Source: Synechococcus sp. HK05
GTDB taxonomy: Bacteria; Cyanobacteriota; Cyanobacteriia; PCC-6307; Cyanobiaceae
DNA: 64,000 bases
Direction of reading: 5' to 3'
Assembly (NCBI RefSeq): GCF_019104765.1
Contig: NZ_JAHRXJ010000002.1
Location: 9,069 to 73,068, forward strand
The notes below the pieces were generated by a model, which saw only the letters and a list, made by a program, of their open reading frames with translations, was not told the DNA's origin and searched no databases. Shown piece after piece: positions 9,089 through 19,082 of this stretch (the stretch's first letter is position 1; each line of letters starts with the position of its first letter). The position numbers and the translations under genes are program-made.

Positions 9089-10033
9089 ATGCCAGCAGCA
9101 CTCATGCGCAACTTGATCACCGGTGGCGCCGGCTTCCTCGGCTCCCATCTGGTGGACCGGTTGATGGAGGCCGGTGAAGAGGTGATCTGCCTCGACAACT
9201 ACTTCACCGGCCGCAAGGCCAACATCGCCCAGTGGATCGGCCATCCGCGCTTTGAGCTGATCCGGCACGACGTGACGGAACCGCTGCGGATCGAGGTGGA
9301 CCGGATCTGGCATCTGGCCTGCCCGGCTTCGCCGGTGCACTACCAGTTCAACCCGATCAAAACCGCTAAAACCAGCTTCCTGGGCACCTACAACATGCTC
9401 GGCCTCGCCCGGCGGGTGGGTGCACGGTTGCTGTTGGCCAGCACCAGTGAGGTGTATGGCGATCCAGAGGTGCATCCGCAGCCGGAGAGCTATCGCGGTT
9501 GCGTGAATACGATCGGCCTGCGTAGCTGTTACGACGAAGGCAAGCGCATCGCCGAAACCCTGTGCTTCGATTACCAGCGCATGCACGGCACGGAGATCCG
9601 CGTGATGCGGATCTTCAACACCTATGGGCCACGCATGCTGCCGGATGATGGCCGCGTGGTGAGCAACTTCATCGTGCAGGCCCTGCGCGGTGAACCACTC
9701 ACCCTCTATGGCGATGGCCGCCAAACGCGCAGCTTCTGCTATGTGGATGATCTGATCGAGGGCATGATCCGCCTGATGAACGGTGATCACTGCGGCCCGG
9801 TCAACATCGGCAACCCCAGCGAATTCACGATCCGCCAGCTGGCCGAACTGGTGCGCGCCAAAGTGAATCCGCAGTTGGAACTCATCGAACAACCGCTGCC
9901 CCAGGATGATCCGCTGCAACGCCAGCCGGTGATCGATTTGGCGCAACGTGAACTCGGCTGGCAGCCCACGGTGCCGCTGGAGCGCGGCCTCGACGCCACA
10001 ATCGCCTGGTTCCGCGACGCTCTTTCCAGCTAG
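9089..10033 (+). CDS. UDP-glucuronate decarboxylase (UDP-xylose synthase)
   Basis: An extended SDR enzyme of 314 residues that converts UDP-glucuronate to UDP-xylose. It has [12 protein letters not shown] at the N-terminus, the family marker [12 protein letters not shown] near 78, STSEVYGDP near 118 and Tyr-DEG-Lys at about 148-152, followed by [10 protein letters not shown] and [18 protein letters not shown] at 9089 lies 4 bases after the autokinase stop; an ATG at 9104 is also possible. Its substrate would come from the UDP-glucose dehydrogenase at 10787. Confidence 0.94.
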   Translation: MPAALMRNLITGGAGFLGSHLVDRLMEAGEEVICLDNYFTGRKANIAQWIGHPRFELIRHDVTEPLRIEVDRIWHLACPASPVHYQFNPIKTAKTSFLGTYNMLGLARRVGARLLLASTSEVYGDPEVHPQPESYRGCVNTIGLRSCYDEGKRIAETLCFDYQRMHGTEIRVMRIFNTYGPRMLPDDGRVVSNFIVQALRGEPLTLYGDGRQTRSFCYVDDLIEGMIRLMNGDHCGPVNIGNPSEFTIRQLAELVRAKVNPQLELIEQPLPQDDPLQRQPVIDLAQRELGWQPTVPLERGLDATIAWFRDALSS

Positions 10034-10059
10034 CGTCAAAGTGGCACCGGCCATCGACG

Positions 10060-10677
10060 ATGACCCTCACCACCAGCCCACATCCCGATCTCCTGCGGCT
10101 GAGATTCCCTGCAGGTCTGCGGCTCACCCCCGAACAGTTCGAACTGCTGTGTGCTGAAAACCGCGAGGCAGTGCTTGAGTTGGCCGCGGATGGCCATGTC
10201 ATTGCGATGACGCCGACAGGCAGTGAAACCAGTGGACGGAACAGCGAGCTGTTGTTTCAGCTCCAGCGCTTCGCCAAGGCAAGCGGTAGCTGGAAAGTGT
10301 TTGAGAGCTCAGGAGGTTTTCGTCTCCCTGACGGCTCGGTTGTCAGCCCTGATGCCTCCCTGGTTCGCCTGGATCGCTGGCAGGCCTTGAGTGCTGAAGA
10401 GCGTCGCCGCTTCGCGCCCCTGTGCCCCGACCTGGTGGTGGAGCTGGCCAGTCCGAGCGACGAGGGGCCGAGGGGAGTTGCTGCGTTGCGGCAGAAGATG
10501 GCCGCGTATCAGCGCAACGGCGCCCGGCTCGGCTGGCTTGTCCTGCCAGAGGAGCGCGCTGTTGAAGTATGGCTCTCAGCCGGGGATCCTCAGCGCCTGG
10601 AGAGTCCAGTGCTCCTCACAGCCCCACCTGAATTCCCTGGGCTGTCGCTCCATCTGGCTGAGATCTGGTCCGCCTGA
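10060..10677 (+). CDS. Uma2 family (DUF820) putative nuclease
   Basis: A 205-residue protein with the Uma2/DUF820 pattern, a restriction-endonuclease-like fold very common in cyanobacteria: [50 protein letters not shown] and [10 protein letters not shown]. The last two blocks carry the Asp and Glu expected for metal binding, and Lys of RQKMAAYQ follows. Function in vivo is not known; many copies are linked to mobile elements. It interrupts the sugar-nucleotide gene series and is followed by a strong terminator. Confidence 0.9.
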   Translation: MTLTTSPHPDLLRLRFPAGLRLTPEQFELLCAENREAVLELAADGHVIAMTPTGSETSGRNSELLFQLQRFAKASGSWKVFESSGGFRLPDGSVVSPDASLVRLDRWQALSAEERRRFAPLCPDLVVELASPSDEGPRGVAALRQKMAAYQRNGARLGWLVLPEERAVEVWLSAGDPQRLESPVLLTAPPEFPGLSLHLAEIWSA

Positions 10678-10759
10678 CTACGCAGGCCAACATGGCGGCT
10701 TTGGACAGCCGATCCGGGGCCATTCAGCGGCTCTATCCAGTTCCACCGCCACGTTCAGC

Positions 10760-10786
10760 CTCCGGCCCTGCGCCGGGGTTTTTTTT
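10760..10786 (+). terminator. Intrinsic terminator ending at the ugd start codon
   Basis: A seven-pair hairpin (core CCGGC/GCCGG, loop of five) is followed by eight T. The T run ends directly before the ATG of UDP-glucose dehydrogenase, so the hairpin occupies the place of a ribosome site. Confidence 0.8.
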
Positions 10787-12181
10787 ATGACCACCATCGC
10801 TCCACCCCAGATCCGCACGATCTGCTGCATCGGAGCCGGCTATGTAGGCGGCCCCACGATGGCGGTGATCGCCGATCGCTGCCCCGATATTCAGGTGCTT
10901 GTGGTGGACATGAACACCACCCGCATCGCCGCTTGGAACGACGATGACCTTGCCAAGCTGCCGGTGTATGAGCCAGGGCTCGATGCGGTGGTGGGGCGCT
11001 GCCGTGGCCGCAACCTGCACTTCTCCACTGAGGTGGATGCAGCGATTGCTGCGGCAGACATGGTGTTCATCGCTGTGAACACGCCTACCAAAACGCGCGG
11101 CATCGGTGCCGGCCAGGCCAGTGATCTGCGCTGGGTGGAGGCATGCGCCCGCCAGGTGGCCAAGGCTGCTGTTGGCCACACCATTGTTGTGGAGAAAAGC
11201 ACCCTGCCGGTGCGCACCGCTGAGGCGGTGAAGGCGATCCTCGAAGCAGCTGAAGACACAGACACGACCCGCAGCTTTTCCGTGCTGTCGAACCCAGAAT
11301 TTCTGGCCGAGGGCACGGCGATCCGTGATCTGGAGAACCCAGATCGTGTGTTGATCGGCGGTGAGAGCACCACCGCAATTCATGCCCTGGCGGGTGTGTA
11401 TGGCCAGTGGGTGCCACCCGAGAAGATCCTGCGCACTAATCTCTGGAGCAGTGAACTCTCGAAACTCACTGCCAATGCCTTTTTGGCGCAGCGGATTAGC
11501 TCGATCAACAGCATCGCTGCTTTGTGTGAGGCCACCGAAGCTGATGTGGAGGAGGTAGCGCGAGCGATCGGCTCCGACAGCCGCCTTGGCCCGAAATTCC
11601 TCAAGGCTGGCCCTGGCTTTGGAGGCAGCTGCTTCCAGAAGGACATCCTCAATCTGGTGTATCTCTGCCGCCATTTCGGCCTGCCGCAGGTGGCCGACTA
11701 TTGGGAGAGTGTGGTGGCGCTCAACACCTGGCACCAACACCGCATCGCGGCGTTGGTGGTGCAGAAGCTGTTCGGTACCGTGACTGGTAAGCGCATCGCG
11801 ATCCTCGGTTTTGCCTTCAAGGCCGATACGAACGACACGCGTGAATCACCGGCGATCCGCGTGTGCCGCGATCTGCTGGAGGAGGGCGCCATCCTGGCCA
11901 TTCACGACCCGAAAGTGGACCCTGATCAGATTGCGCTGGACCTCGGCCAACCTGTTGGTGAGAGCTGGTTGCACTGCGATGCGGTGGCTGATGCTGTTAC
12001 TGGTGCCGATGCCGCCGTGATTCTCACGGAATGGCAGAGCTATTCGGAGCTGTGCTGGGATGCCTTGGCCCCTTTGATGCGTCAGCCGGCCTGGGTGTTC
12101 GATGCCCGAGCGATTACGGATTCGCTCGCTGTTTGCCTGGCTGGCCTCAATCACTGGCGTGTGGGGTGCGGCATGGTGTGA
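10787..12181 (+). CDS. ugd: UDP-glucose 6-dehydrogenase, eukaryote-like type
   Basis: Oxidises UDP-glucose to UDP-glucuronate with two NAD. The N-terminal site reads [16 protein letters not shown], the form seen in animal UGDH and its bacterial relatives, followed by VPGL-type [20 protein letters not shown], the [11 protein letters not shown] block and the active-site segment [10 protein letters not shown] (Cys about 282) are all present, as is the C-terminal [14 protein letters not shown]. Length 464 fits the family. The ATG at 10787 sits directly behind a terminator hairpin; the frame runs upstream through the Uma2 gene but that part is not plausible protein. Confidence 0.95.
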   Translation: MTTIAPPQIRTICCIGAGYVGGPTMAVIADRCPDIQVLVVDMNTTRIAAWNDDDLAKLPVYEPGLDAVVGRCRGRNLHFSTEVDAAIAAADMVFIAVNTPTKTRGIGAGQASDLRWVEACARQVAKAAVGHTIVVEKSTLPVRTAEAVKAILEAAEDTDTTRSFSVLSNPEFLAEGTAIRDLENPDRVLIGGESTTAIHALAGVYGQWVPPEKILRTNLWSSELSKLTANAFLAQRISSINSIAALCEATEADVEEVARAIGSDSRLGPKFLKAGPGFGGSCFQKDILNLVYLCRHFGLPQVADYWESVVALNTWHQHRIAALVVQKLFGTVTGKRIAILGFAFKADTNDTRESPAIRVCRDLLEEGAILAIHDPKVDPDQIALDLGQPVGESWLHCDAVADAVTGADAAVILTEWQSYSELCWDALAPLMRQPAWVFDARAITDSLAVCLAGLNHWRVGCGMV

Positions 12182-12186
12182 TCGCC

Positions 12187-12290
12187 GGCATCCCTCCCGA
12201 GGAATTGCGCCACACCCGGGTTGCCCAGGACTGGCTGGCCGAGGGCCGTCACCCTCCGCCAACTCACCCGCCGCTGCAGCCCCCTGAGAG
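12187..12290 (+). pseudogene. Remnant of an Rpn-type (PD-D/ExK) nuclease
   Basis: One frame reads IPPEELRHTRVAQDWLAEGR, the kind of segment found near the C-terminus of Rpn/transposase-like nucleases of cyanobacteria. After a one-base shift the neighbouring frame continues with VTLRQLTRRCSPL, the next block of the same family. No start or N-terminal part is left. The assignment is by recall of the family pattern. Confidence 0.45.
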
Positions 12291-12366
12291 ACGCTGGTAA
12301 CACCCAGATCCAGGGCACGGCCGACATGAGTGGTATTGCCTGTTCACAGCTTTGAAGGTCCTCTGA

Positions 12367-12480
12367 CCAAACATTTCCAGAGTTTTAACATTCAGCGCTG
12401 CCCAGGCGAAATCCCAGCTGTCGGCCCTTTTAGATGCCGTTGAATCCGGTGAAGATGCGGAGATCACCCGGCGCGGGGTG
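12367..12480 (+). pseudogene. Remnant of a Phd/YefM-type antitoxin
   Basis: The frame from 12391 reads FSAAQAKSQLSALLDAVESG and then EDAEITRRGVPVA, a near-perfect Phd/YefM N-terminal domain (DNA-binding antitoxin). The frame has a stop at 12364 and no start codon between it and the conserved part, and the sequence loses the family pattern after GVPVA. No toxin frame follows. The module is therefore dead. Confidence 0.65.
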
Positions 12481-13000
12481 CCTGTTGCGCCTCACCGTTT
12501 CAGGTGGGTTTGTCCAAGGAGGAATTGGGCGACATCGTTGTACTGCGCCGTACCAGCCTGGAGCCCAGCGGGCTCCTGCCCTAGAGCAAGGAAGGGCAGC
12601 AGCGTCAACTCGATGTGGAAGCCTTCGAGGTGCCCTTCGCAGGGATTTCACGCTCCTGCAGGACCGGTTCCTGGTGCAAGGCGGCTGGCCAGTCGGTGCT
12701 GCGAATGGATGAGCGAGATCAGCATTGATCCGAGCCACCTCCATTGGAGCTGGCATCGGTTGCAATGACGCCAACACCAGCCAGATTCAGTCGTTGACCC
12801 TGAAGTAACTGGAACCCATGGCCGCCCACATTTGAACCGCAAAGCACGCTTTGCCGCAATATGCGCTCGCCTGTGGCGATCGCCAGCGAGGTGCTGGGTC
12901 TGCTGATCACCAGACTGATCAAATTTTGCCTGCAACCACTGCGTCCGCAGAGCTCCTTCAAGCTCTCCAGAGACGCATCCCGCCAGCGTGTTTGAACACC
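12481..13000. other. Non-coding stretch with gene debris
   Basis: No convincing gene. Open frames here have unnatural composition. The stretch continues from the antitoxin remnant and may hold more decayed sequence that I cannot identify. Confidence 0.5.
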
Positions 13001-13717
13001 ATGCCCCCTGCCCAACCGCGCACCTCCACGCCCCTGCTTCATTCCCATGTCGCCGCCAAGGTGCGGGCGCTGGCACCAGACCCTGACACCCGGATTCTTG
13101 ACCTGGGCTGCGGTAGTGGTGCCTTGCTGGAGCGGCTTGCAGGTATGGGCTACCGGAAGCTCACGGGCGTGGATATCCGCCCACCGGCTGCCTCAGCGTG
13201 GATTCGCTATGAGCAGGCGGATCTGGATCTGTTCCAGCTCAATGCTGCCGACGGGTCGTTTGATTTGGCTTCGGCGGTTGAGGTGATTGAGCATATCGAG
13301 AACCCCGGTTTTTTTCTCGCGGAATTGGCGCGACTGCTCAAACCTGGTGGGCTGGCGTTGTTGACGACTCCAAACCTGCATTCTGCCCAAGCAAAGCTGC
13401 TGTTTGCCCTCGGTGATCGGCTCAAACAGTTCGACGCTAAGGGTGATCCCACCCACATCACACCGATCTTGATGTTTCCCTTCACCAGACTGCTTAACCG
13501 CCATGGCTTCGATGTGCTGAAGAGCTGGGGTTTCCCTGAGGATGGCAGCTCACCCACGTCGCGGCGTGCGATGCAATGGGCCTCACGTCTGCTGCGGCCT
13601 GTGTTGCGCTCACCCATCGCACATGGCGACAACCTCTGTCTGCTTGTTCAACGGGACAGAAAAGAGTGGGCCGCTCCTCAAGGCAAGGCTGATGCTCTCA
13701 CCGCTCATTATCGGTAG
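13001..13717 (+). CDS. SAM-dependent methyltransferase (class I)
   Basis: A 238-residue Rossmann methyltransferase: motif I ILDLGCGSGALLERL (about 29-43), acidic loop GVDIRPP, DLASAVEVIEHIENP and the post-motif LKPGGLALLTTPN. The start ATG at 13001 gives a normal N-terminus; the frame extends upstream but with implausible protein. Thirteen bases before the ABC transporter gene. In this context it probably methylates a sugar or lipid-linked glycan, but the acceptor cannot be read from the sequence. Confidence 0.88.
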   Translation: MPPAQPRTSTPLLHSHVAAKVRALAPDPDTRILDLGCGSGALLERLAGMGYRKLTGVDIRPPAASAWIRYEQADLDLFQLNAADGSFDLASAVEVIEHIENPGFFLAELARLLKPGGLALLTTPNLHSAQAKLLFALGDRLKQFDAKGDPTHITPILMFPFTRLLNRHGFDVLKSWGFPEDGSSPTSRRAMQWASRLLRPVLRSPIAHGDNLCLLVQRDRKEWAAPQGKADALTAHYR

Positions 13718-13729
13718 AAAGCCCTAATT

Positions 13730-15622
13730 ATGAAACTCCTAAAGATTACAAAGAGTCGCCATGTATTTCACCGGACCGATTCCCCAATTCGCTTAAAGTT
13801 CGCCCAGACTCTGTACAAGTTGCAGCCCCTCTGGCAAGCCCTGAGCCCCCGCCGGCGGCGCCAGTTGCTGAGCCTGCAGATCCTCAGCCTGGCGGCAGCA
13901 GCCGGTGAGGTGGCCAACCTTGGCGCACTCCTGCCCGTGCTCCGGTTGCTGGCCAACCCCACGAAAGGCCTGAAAGCCCTTGGGCCCTTGGCCACCCCGC
14001 TGCGGGCGCTGCCGGAGCAACACCTTCTGCTCAGCCTGGGGATGGGCTTTGTGCTGGTGGTGGCGCTGAGCACCACGCTACGGGTGATCACGATCCGCTC
14101 CCAGCTGCGGCTGGCGGCACTGATTGCAGCAGATCTTGGCGAGCAGGTGTTCGCGGCGGTGTTGCAGAAGCCCTTTTCCTGGCATCTGGAGCACAACAGC
14201 AGCACTGTCCTCGCTCATGTCACCAAAGACATTGATCAAGTGAGTGGCGGAATTCAGGCGTTGCTTCTCGTGTTGGTGAACTTCGCGATTGTATTGCTCC
14301 TGGGTGGCTCGCTGATCGCCCTGGCACCGGGCTTGATGCCCATCATCGGTTTCCTGATGGCTGGGTTCTACCTCCTGGTGTTCAGCTTCACGCGGGGGAC
14401 GCTGACAGCCGATGGGCAACGGCTTACCAGCAATTATCAGAGCACCCTGCAGGTGGTGCAGGAAAGTCTTGGTGGCATCCGCGATGTGCTGATCGAATCC
14501 AGTCAGCCTTTTTTTCTGGAGGCTTATCGGGGCCGTAATCGCAGCTATCGGCTCGCCGCGGCTGCGATCAACACCAAGGCACAGGTACCGCGCTACATGA
14601 TCGAGGGCTTTGCGGTTGTACTGATCGTGGGTCTTGCCCTCACGCTGGCGCTGCGAGGCCAGAGCATCGAGCAGCAACTGCCTCTGCTAGGCACCTTGGC
14701 TTTGGGCGCTTACCGTTTGCTCCAGCCGCTGCAGCAGTGTTTCAGTGGGCTGAGCAGCCTTCAGGTCAATCAGTCGCCGTTACAACGACTGCAGCCGTTT
14801 TTGTGTGGGCCCCATCTCACTCAGACAGGGCAAATTTCCCCAGCGCTGCGGCTCCCAGCCACAACCAACGCGGCTCCTCTGCTAAAGCTGCATCAACTGA
14901 GCTTCCGATATAGCCCGGAAGGCCCATGGGTCTTGCGCGATCTGGAGTTGGCGATTCAGCCTGGCGAGCGGATTGCCTTTGTGGGCAGCACAGGCAGTGG
15001 CAAAAGCACTACCAGCGATCTGATCCTGGGATTGCTTGAGCCCACGCAGGGGCGACTGCTGGTGTATGGCCAGGATCTGCAGGCCACACCGGGACTATTG
15101 GCGGCCTGGCAGCGGCGAGTGGGCCATGTGCCCCAGAGCATCTATCTGAGCGATGCCAGCTTTGCGTCCAATATTGCCTTTGGTGTGCCGGAAGCGCAGA
15201 TCGATGAGCGTCGGGTGCGCCAGGCGGCAGAACAGGCTCAGATTGCCGAGTTGATCGAGAGCAGTAGCGAGGGCTACGCCACTGTGGTGGGTGAGCGGGG
15301 GGTACGACTGAGTGGCGGACAGCGGCAGCGGATCGGTCTGGCGCGAGCGCTCTACAAGCAAGCCGAGCTGCTTGTGCTTGACGAAGCAACCAGCGCACTT
15401 GATAACTATACGGAAGAGCTGGTGATGGCTGCGATTGAGGCGCTCAACCGTCAGATCACGGTGATCCTAATCGCTCACCGCCTCAGCACCGTGCAGCGCT
15501 GCGATCGCATCCTCGTGCTGGAGCATGGGCGCATCGTCGGTCTCGGCAGCTACGGCGAGTTGCTGGCAGGTAATAGCGTTTTCCAGCTTCTGGCTCGCCG
15601 GCGCGAGCTGTTCAGCGCCTGA
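13730..15622 (+). CDS. ABC transporter, fused membrane and ATPase domains (lipid-linked glycan flippase type)
   Basis: A 630-residue half-transporter of the MsbA/PglK kind. About six membrane helices lie within residues 50-330. The ATPase domain has Walker A GSTGSGKST (about 418), signature LSGGQRQR (about 527), Walker B LLVLDEAT (about 547) and the H-loop IAHR. As no Wzx-type flippase is seen in the window, this is the best candidate for moving the undecaprenyl-linked repeat unit across the inner membrane. The first 25 residues are basic and AT-rich in code; a start further in is possible. Confidence 0.9.
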   Translation: MKLLKITKSRHVFHRTDSPIRLKFAQTLYKLQPLWQALSPRRRRQLLSLQILSLAAAAGEVANLGALLPVLRLLANPTKGLKALGPLATPLRALPEQHLLLSLGMGFVLVVALSTTLRVITIRSQLRLAALIAADLGEQVFAAVLQKPFSWHLEHNSSTVLAHVTKDIDQVSGGIQALLLVLVNFAIVLLLGGSLIALAPGLMPIIGFLMAGFYLLVFSFTRGTLTADGQRLTSNYQSTLQVVQESLGGIRDVLIESSQPFFLEAYRGRNRSYRLAAAAINTKAQVPRYMIEGFAVVLIVGLALTLALRGQSIEQQLPLLGTLALGAYRLLQPLQQCFSGLSSLQVNQSPLQRLQPFLCGPHLTQTGQISPALRLPATTNAAPLLKLHQLSFRYSPEGPWVLRDLELAIQPGERIAFVGSTGSGKSTTSDLILGLLEPTQGRLLVYGQDLQATPGLLAAWQRRVGHVPQSIYLSDASFASNIAFGVPEAQIDERRVRQAAEQAQIAELIESSSEGYATVVGERGVRLSGGQRQRIGLARALYKQAELLVLDEATSALDNYTEELVMAAIEALNRQITVILIAHRLSTVQRCDRILVLEHGRIVGLGSYGELLAGNSVFQLLARRRELFSA

Positions 15623-15647
15623 TCGCTTATTCCACTATTTTTCAATC

Positions 15648-16568
15648 GTGAATAACATTTCAAGCATTGAAAAAATACGCTTATATGCCTGGGGATTTCC
15701 ATCTGGAAGGCTTGATGAAAAATCCAGTCCTCTTAATGTTATTCGATATGCAAAAGAAAAAATCAGATATACAGCAAGAGGTCATTTTCATAACTTCGGA
15801 GACTACATGTCTTTTTATATCGCTAAAGCATTGTCTTTTGCGCCTGTTCGCTTGGTGCCACCGTTTCGAAGTGGCAAGCTATTAGCTATTGGAACCATTT
15901 TGAATGCGTTAGAAAATTCTGATATTGTTTGGGGGTCTGGTGCCCGTTCGTATGATTCTATTAATCAGCGTGAAAATGTTAACATTTGTGCTATTCGCGG
16001 CCCCTTGACTAGGCGAGCTTTGTTGAATGCTGGCATTCAGCTACCTGTAGGCTTTTCAAGATATTTTGATCCCGCTATTCTATTTCCACTCATACAGTCG
16101 ATCTTGCACCCTCAATGCGAACCTTACTCGGATCCCCAAGAGCAAATCCTGGTAATACCCCATTACAATGAATACAATATGATGATGAATGAATTTCGCA
16201 AAGATCATCCGCCTGGTTTTAAGTTGATTCATCCCTTTCTTCACCCTGAGGTCATTGCTTATGAGATAATGACATCTTCACGTGTTCTTTCTTCGTCATT
16301 GCACGGCATTATTTTAGCCGACGCATACTCTGTGCCTGTGCATCCATTTGTTTCTAGTGAGTCCTCATTCAAATATCTTGATTATTATGAGGGAACAGGT
16401 CGTTCGGTTTCATCGTTTAAGTCTTCTTGGCGAGAAGCACTTGACGCAAGTCCGCCGGCCTCCCCTTCCTTTTCCTCTGTCTATTTAAGAAGATGTTTGA
16501 GTACATACCCGTTCCAGCTTGCATTGCCATTCCGAAAGTTGATCATGACTCCGCACAAAGTCTCTTGA
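15648..16568 (+). CDS. Polysaccharide pyruvyl transferase family protein
   Basis: A 306-residue protein with the family marks: HNFGDYMSFYIAKAL (about 46-60), AIRGPLTRRALL (about 115) and SSSLHGIILADAYSVP (about 215). Such enzymes add a pyruvyl ketal to sugars from phosphoenolpyruvate, giving the polymer a negative charge; some members have other roles. The start is a GTG at 15648, 25 bases after the ABC gene. The gene is clearly richer in A+T than its neighbours, which points to a separate origin. Confidence 0.85.
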   Translation: MNNISSIEKIRLYAWGFPSGRLDEKSSPLNVIRYAKEKIRYTARGHFHNFGDYMSFYIAKALSFAPVRLVPPFRSGKLLAIGTILNALENSDIVWGSGARSYDSINQRENVNICAIRGPLTRRALLNAGIQLPVGFSRYFDPAILFPLIQSILHPQCEPYSDPQEQILVIPHYNEYNMMMNEFRKDHPPGFKLIHPFLHPEVIAYEIMTSSRVLSSSLHGIILADAYSVPVHPFVSSESSFKYLDYYEGTGRSVSSFKSSWREALDASPPASPSFSSVYLRRCLSTYPFQLALPFRKLIMTPHKVS

Positions 16569-16915
16569 ACTTCATTGAGATATTCATTCTCAATGAAGTT
16601 GCAAAGGTATGGCTGGCAAGCCTTGCTTCTTTGCATGCTTTTTCCGTGATAGGGTCTTGTCGATGGCGAGTGCTGCTCCTCTTTATTCAAGTAGAACTTA
16701 TCAATAATGGCTTCCTTGCATGAAAGCTGCTCTTTCTATACACGTTGTTACTGCATATAGAACCTCGTGAATTCTAAAGGTCTGAGTGATGCCTCGCGTT
16801 TTCAAGATGCTATTTCAGCTATATTTGGCTCTTTTATGGGCTGGAGCTTCGTCATTTGTTGCCTTGGATGCGTTTGTTCTCATTGACTTTCACGATATCA
16901 CCCTTGGCTCTATCA
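16569..16915. other. AT-rich intergenic stretch
   Basis: No gene is seen. The stretch shares the low GC of the flanking genes and contains an inverted sequence near 16576-16597 (TTGAGATATTCATTCTCAATGAA), which can form a short hairpin without a T run. Confidence 0.5.
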
Positions 16916-18061
16916 ATGAATAGTGATAAGAATCATCACTTGAGGTTGGCATTTCTATGCGGTTCCCTGGAGCCCGGCTGTGATGGTGTTGGTGATTATG
17001 TAAGGACCCTAGCCCTTGAACTTCAGAAGCTCGGTCATCTCTGTCTATGCATTGCGATCAACGATCGCTATGTAGGCCAGGCTGACAGCATTCGCCCAGA
17101 GCCATTCAGTTCATCTGGCTTATTGGTCTTACGCTTTAGTTCTTCATCTCCATGGGTAGAGCGTTTCACTCACCTTTCCAACCAGCTCGCTTATTTTGAG
17201 CCCGATTGGATCAGCCTTCAGTTTGTTCCCTACGCCTTTCATGATAAAGGCCTGCCCATTCAGCTCCGGAGTGGTCTCGCGAAAATTTCCTCCAGAGCTA
17301 ATTGGAATATTATGATTCATGAATTGTGGGTAGATCCAAGTGTCAATCTTGCATATCTCTTGATTTCGAAGATTCAGAAAATTGTCGTATGCCGGTTGAT
17401 CAGTTCATTGGCTCCCAAGGCTCTTCATGCTTCTAATCCGTATTATCAGCTTCTCCTTCAGCGTGCCGGATTGGCGCCAATAATCCTGCCTTTGTTCAGC
17501 AATATATCTCTGGTTAGCGGGCTGGACGAGGTGGCAAAAAAGGGCAGTGTCTGGATATTTGTCTTCTTTGGTGCTATTCATCCTGAATGGGAGCCGATGC
17601 ATCTGCTGGGTGCAATTGCGTCAGTTAGCCAGGATCTGCAACTTTCGCAATGCTTGTTTTTGTCAATAGGAAATTCCGGTGCTCATGGGCAGAGGTTATG
17701 GACAGATCTCGAGCGGCAAGATTACCCGCTCTTCCGCTTTCAAATGCTAGGAAAACTTTCCAAGAACCAGATTTCCTCTCTTTTGAAGAATTCTGATTTT
17801 GGCATCACTACAGTGCCTTCGCATCTACTGGGTAAAAGTGGATCTGTTGCTGCCATGATTGCCCACGGTCTGCCTGTGATCGTTCCCAGACTTTCCAGCA
17901 AGAGCAAGGCGTGGGATCATGAGCTGAAGGCAAGTGGCAGGTTTGTGTTGTTCGATTCCGATTTTGAAGCAGCCTTGCTGAAGGCTCGAAAGTATCCACC
18001 CCATGATCAGCTGCCACTCACAGCTCGGCAATTCATCGAGGATCTTCGTAGCCCTGCGTGA
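16916..18061 (+). CDS. Glycosyltransferase, GT4-like
   Basis: A 381-residue protein with the two-domain layout of GT-B transferases. The N-terminal domain has a glycine-rich loop PGCDGVGDYVRTLALEL (about 16-33). The C-terminal domain has KLSKNQISSLLKNSDFGI and the donor-site segment GKSGSVAAMIAHGLPVIVP (about 304), here without the usual E-x7-E. ATG at 16916 is chosen over an upstream one at 16856 because family proteins start close to LRLAFLCG. AT-rich first half. GTGA overlap with the next gene. Confidence 0.78.
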   Translation: MNSDKNHHLRLAFLCGSLEPGCDGVGDYVRTLALELQKLGHLCLCIAINDRYVGQADSIRPEPFSSSGLLVLRFSSSSPWVERFTHLSNQLAYFEPDWISLQFVPYAFHDKGLPIQLRSGLAKISSRANWNIMIHELWVDPSVNLAYLLISKIQKIVVCRLISSLAPKALHASNPYYQLLLQRAGLAPIILPLFSNISLVSGLDEVAKKGSVWIFVFFGAIHPEWEPMHLLGAIASVSQDLQLSQCLFLSIGNSGAHGQRLWTDLERQDYPLFRFQMLGKLSKNQISSLLKNSDFGITTVPSHLLGKSGSVAAMIAHGLPVIVPRLSSKSKAWDHELKASGRFVLFDSDFEAALLKARKYPPHDQLPLTARQFIEDLRSPA

Positions 18062-19080
18062 ATATTCTTCTCACCTCAAATCGCTTCCACCCTGACATCG
18101 GTGGGATCGAGGGGATTTCTGATCTGCTTGCCCGCTCCTTTGTTGCTGCTGGGCATGCTGTGCGGTTGGTGACCCAATCGCCAGGCTCTGTAGACGAAGA
18201 CCACGCCCTGTTCCTATTTCCTGTCTTTCGCCAACTTTCGTCGTGTGAGCTTCTGGCAGCATATCGATGGGCAGATGTGGTGTTTCAGAACAACCTGGAA
18301 GTTCGCCAGCTCTGGCCTTCGCTGTTCATCAGGAAGCCGGTAGTGATCGGTTTGCAGACTTGGATCCGAGACGTGGACGGCGAGCGCGGTGCCGTCCAGC
18401 GCGTGAAACAGTGGAGCCTGAGCAGAGCCAGTACGGTGATCGCCTGCAGCGAAGCCATTCGCGTCGATTCCTGCCGGCACGCAGTGGTGATCGGGAATCC
18501 ATATCGCAGCAGGCTCTTTCGCTTGCTGCCTGAGCTCGAACGCCAGCGGAGCATTGTGTTTGTCGGCCGATTGGTGAGTGACAAGGGCGTCGACATGCTG
18601 CTGAGGGCCTTTGCCGCTTTGCATCGGCCACAATGGCGGCTGAGCATCGTGGGCGATGGACCCGAACGCAAGGTTTTGCAGGCGCTCTCTCAGGAGCTTC
18701 AGCTCGGCAACTCCGTGTCGTTCCTGGGGGCTATGCAGGGTGAGCAGTTGGTCCGCCTTTTGAATCAGCATGAACTGATGGTGGTGCCCTCCCGCTGGCG
18801 CGAACCTTTCGGAGTGGTGGCGCTGGAAGGCCTGGCTTGCGGATGCGTGGTGCTCGCTTCTGACGGCGGCGGCCTGCCGGACGCCGTGGGCCCAGCCGGT
18901 CTGCTTTTCAAGCGCGGGGATGAGGTTGACCTCACCCGGAAGCTGGCGCAATTGATGGATGATGCCCCGATGCGTGCCATGCTTCGCGCCCGTACGCCTG
19001 CCCACCTGGAAGCGTTCCAGCAGCAGGCGGTGTGTGATCGCTACCTGGCGGTGCTCGAAGAGGCCTTCAGTAGTAGGTAA
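18058..19080 (+). CDS. Glycosyltransferase family 4
   Basis: A 340-residue GT-B enzyme. N-terminal acceptor loop RFHPDIGGIEGISDLLARSF, then VFVGRLVSDKGVDMLLRAF (about 165-183) and the donor block PSRWREPFGVVALEGLACG (about 243-261), which contains the E-x7-E pair typical of GT4. The GTG start overlaps the preceding stop (GTGA). Sugar specificity cannot be told. Base composition is back to the high GC of the region. Confidence 0.9.
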   Translation: MNILLTSNRFHPDIGGIEGISDLLARSFVAAGHAVRLVTQSPGSVDEDHALFLFPVFRQLSSCELLAAYRWADVVFQNNLEVRQLWPSLFIRKPVVIGLQTWIRDVDGERGAVQRVKQWSLSRASTVIACSEAIRVDSCRHAVVIGNPYRSRLFRLLPELERQRSIVFVGRLVSDKGVDMLLRAFAALHRPQWRLSIVGDGPERKVLQALSQELQLGNSVSFLGAMQGEQLVRLLNQHELMVVPSRWREPFGVVALEGLACGCVVLASDGGGLPDAVGPAGLLFKRGDEVDLTRKLAQLMDDAPMRAMLRARTPAHLEAFQQQAVCDRYLAVLEEAFSSR

Positions 19081-19082
19081 CC

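Noticed and set aside
8876-10054. Long minus-strand frame with a His-Ser repeat, opposite the autokinase tail and the decarboxylase
   Set aside because: The His-Ser run is only the antisense reading of the GGCTAT repeat; the rest overlaps a clear SDR gene on the other strand.
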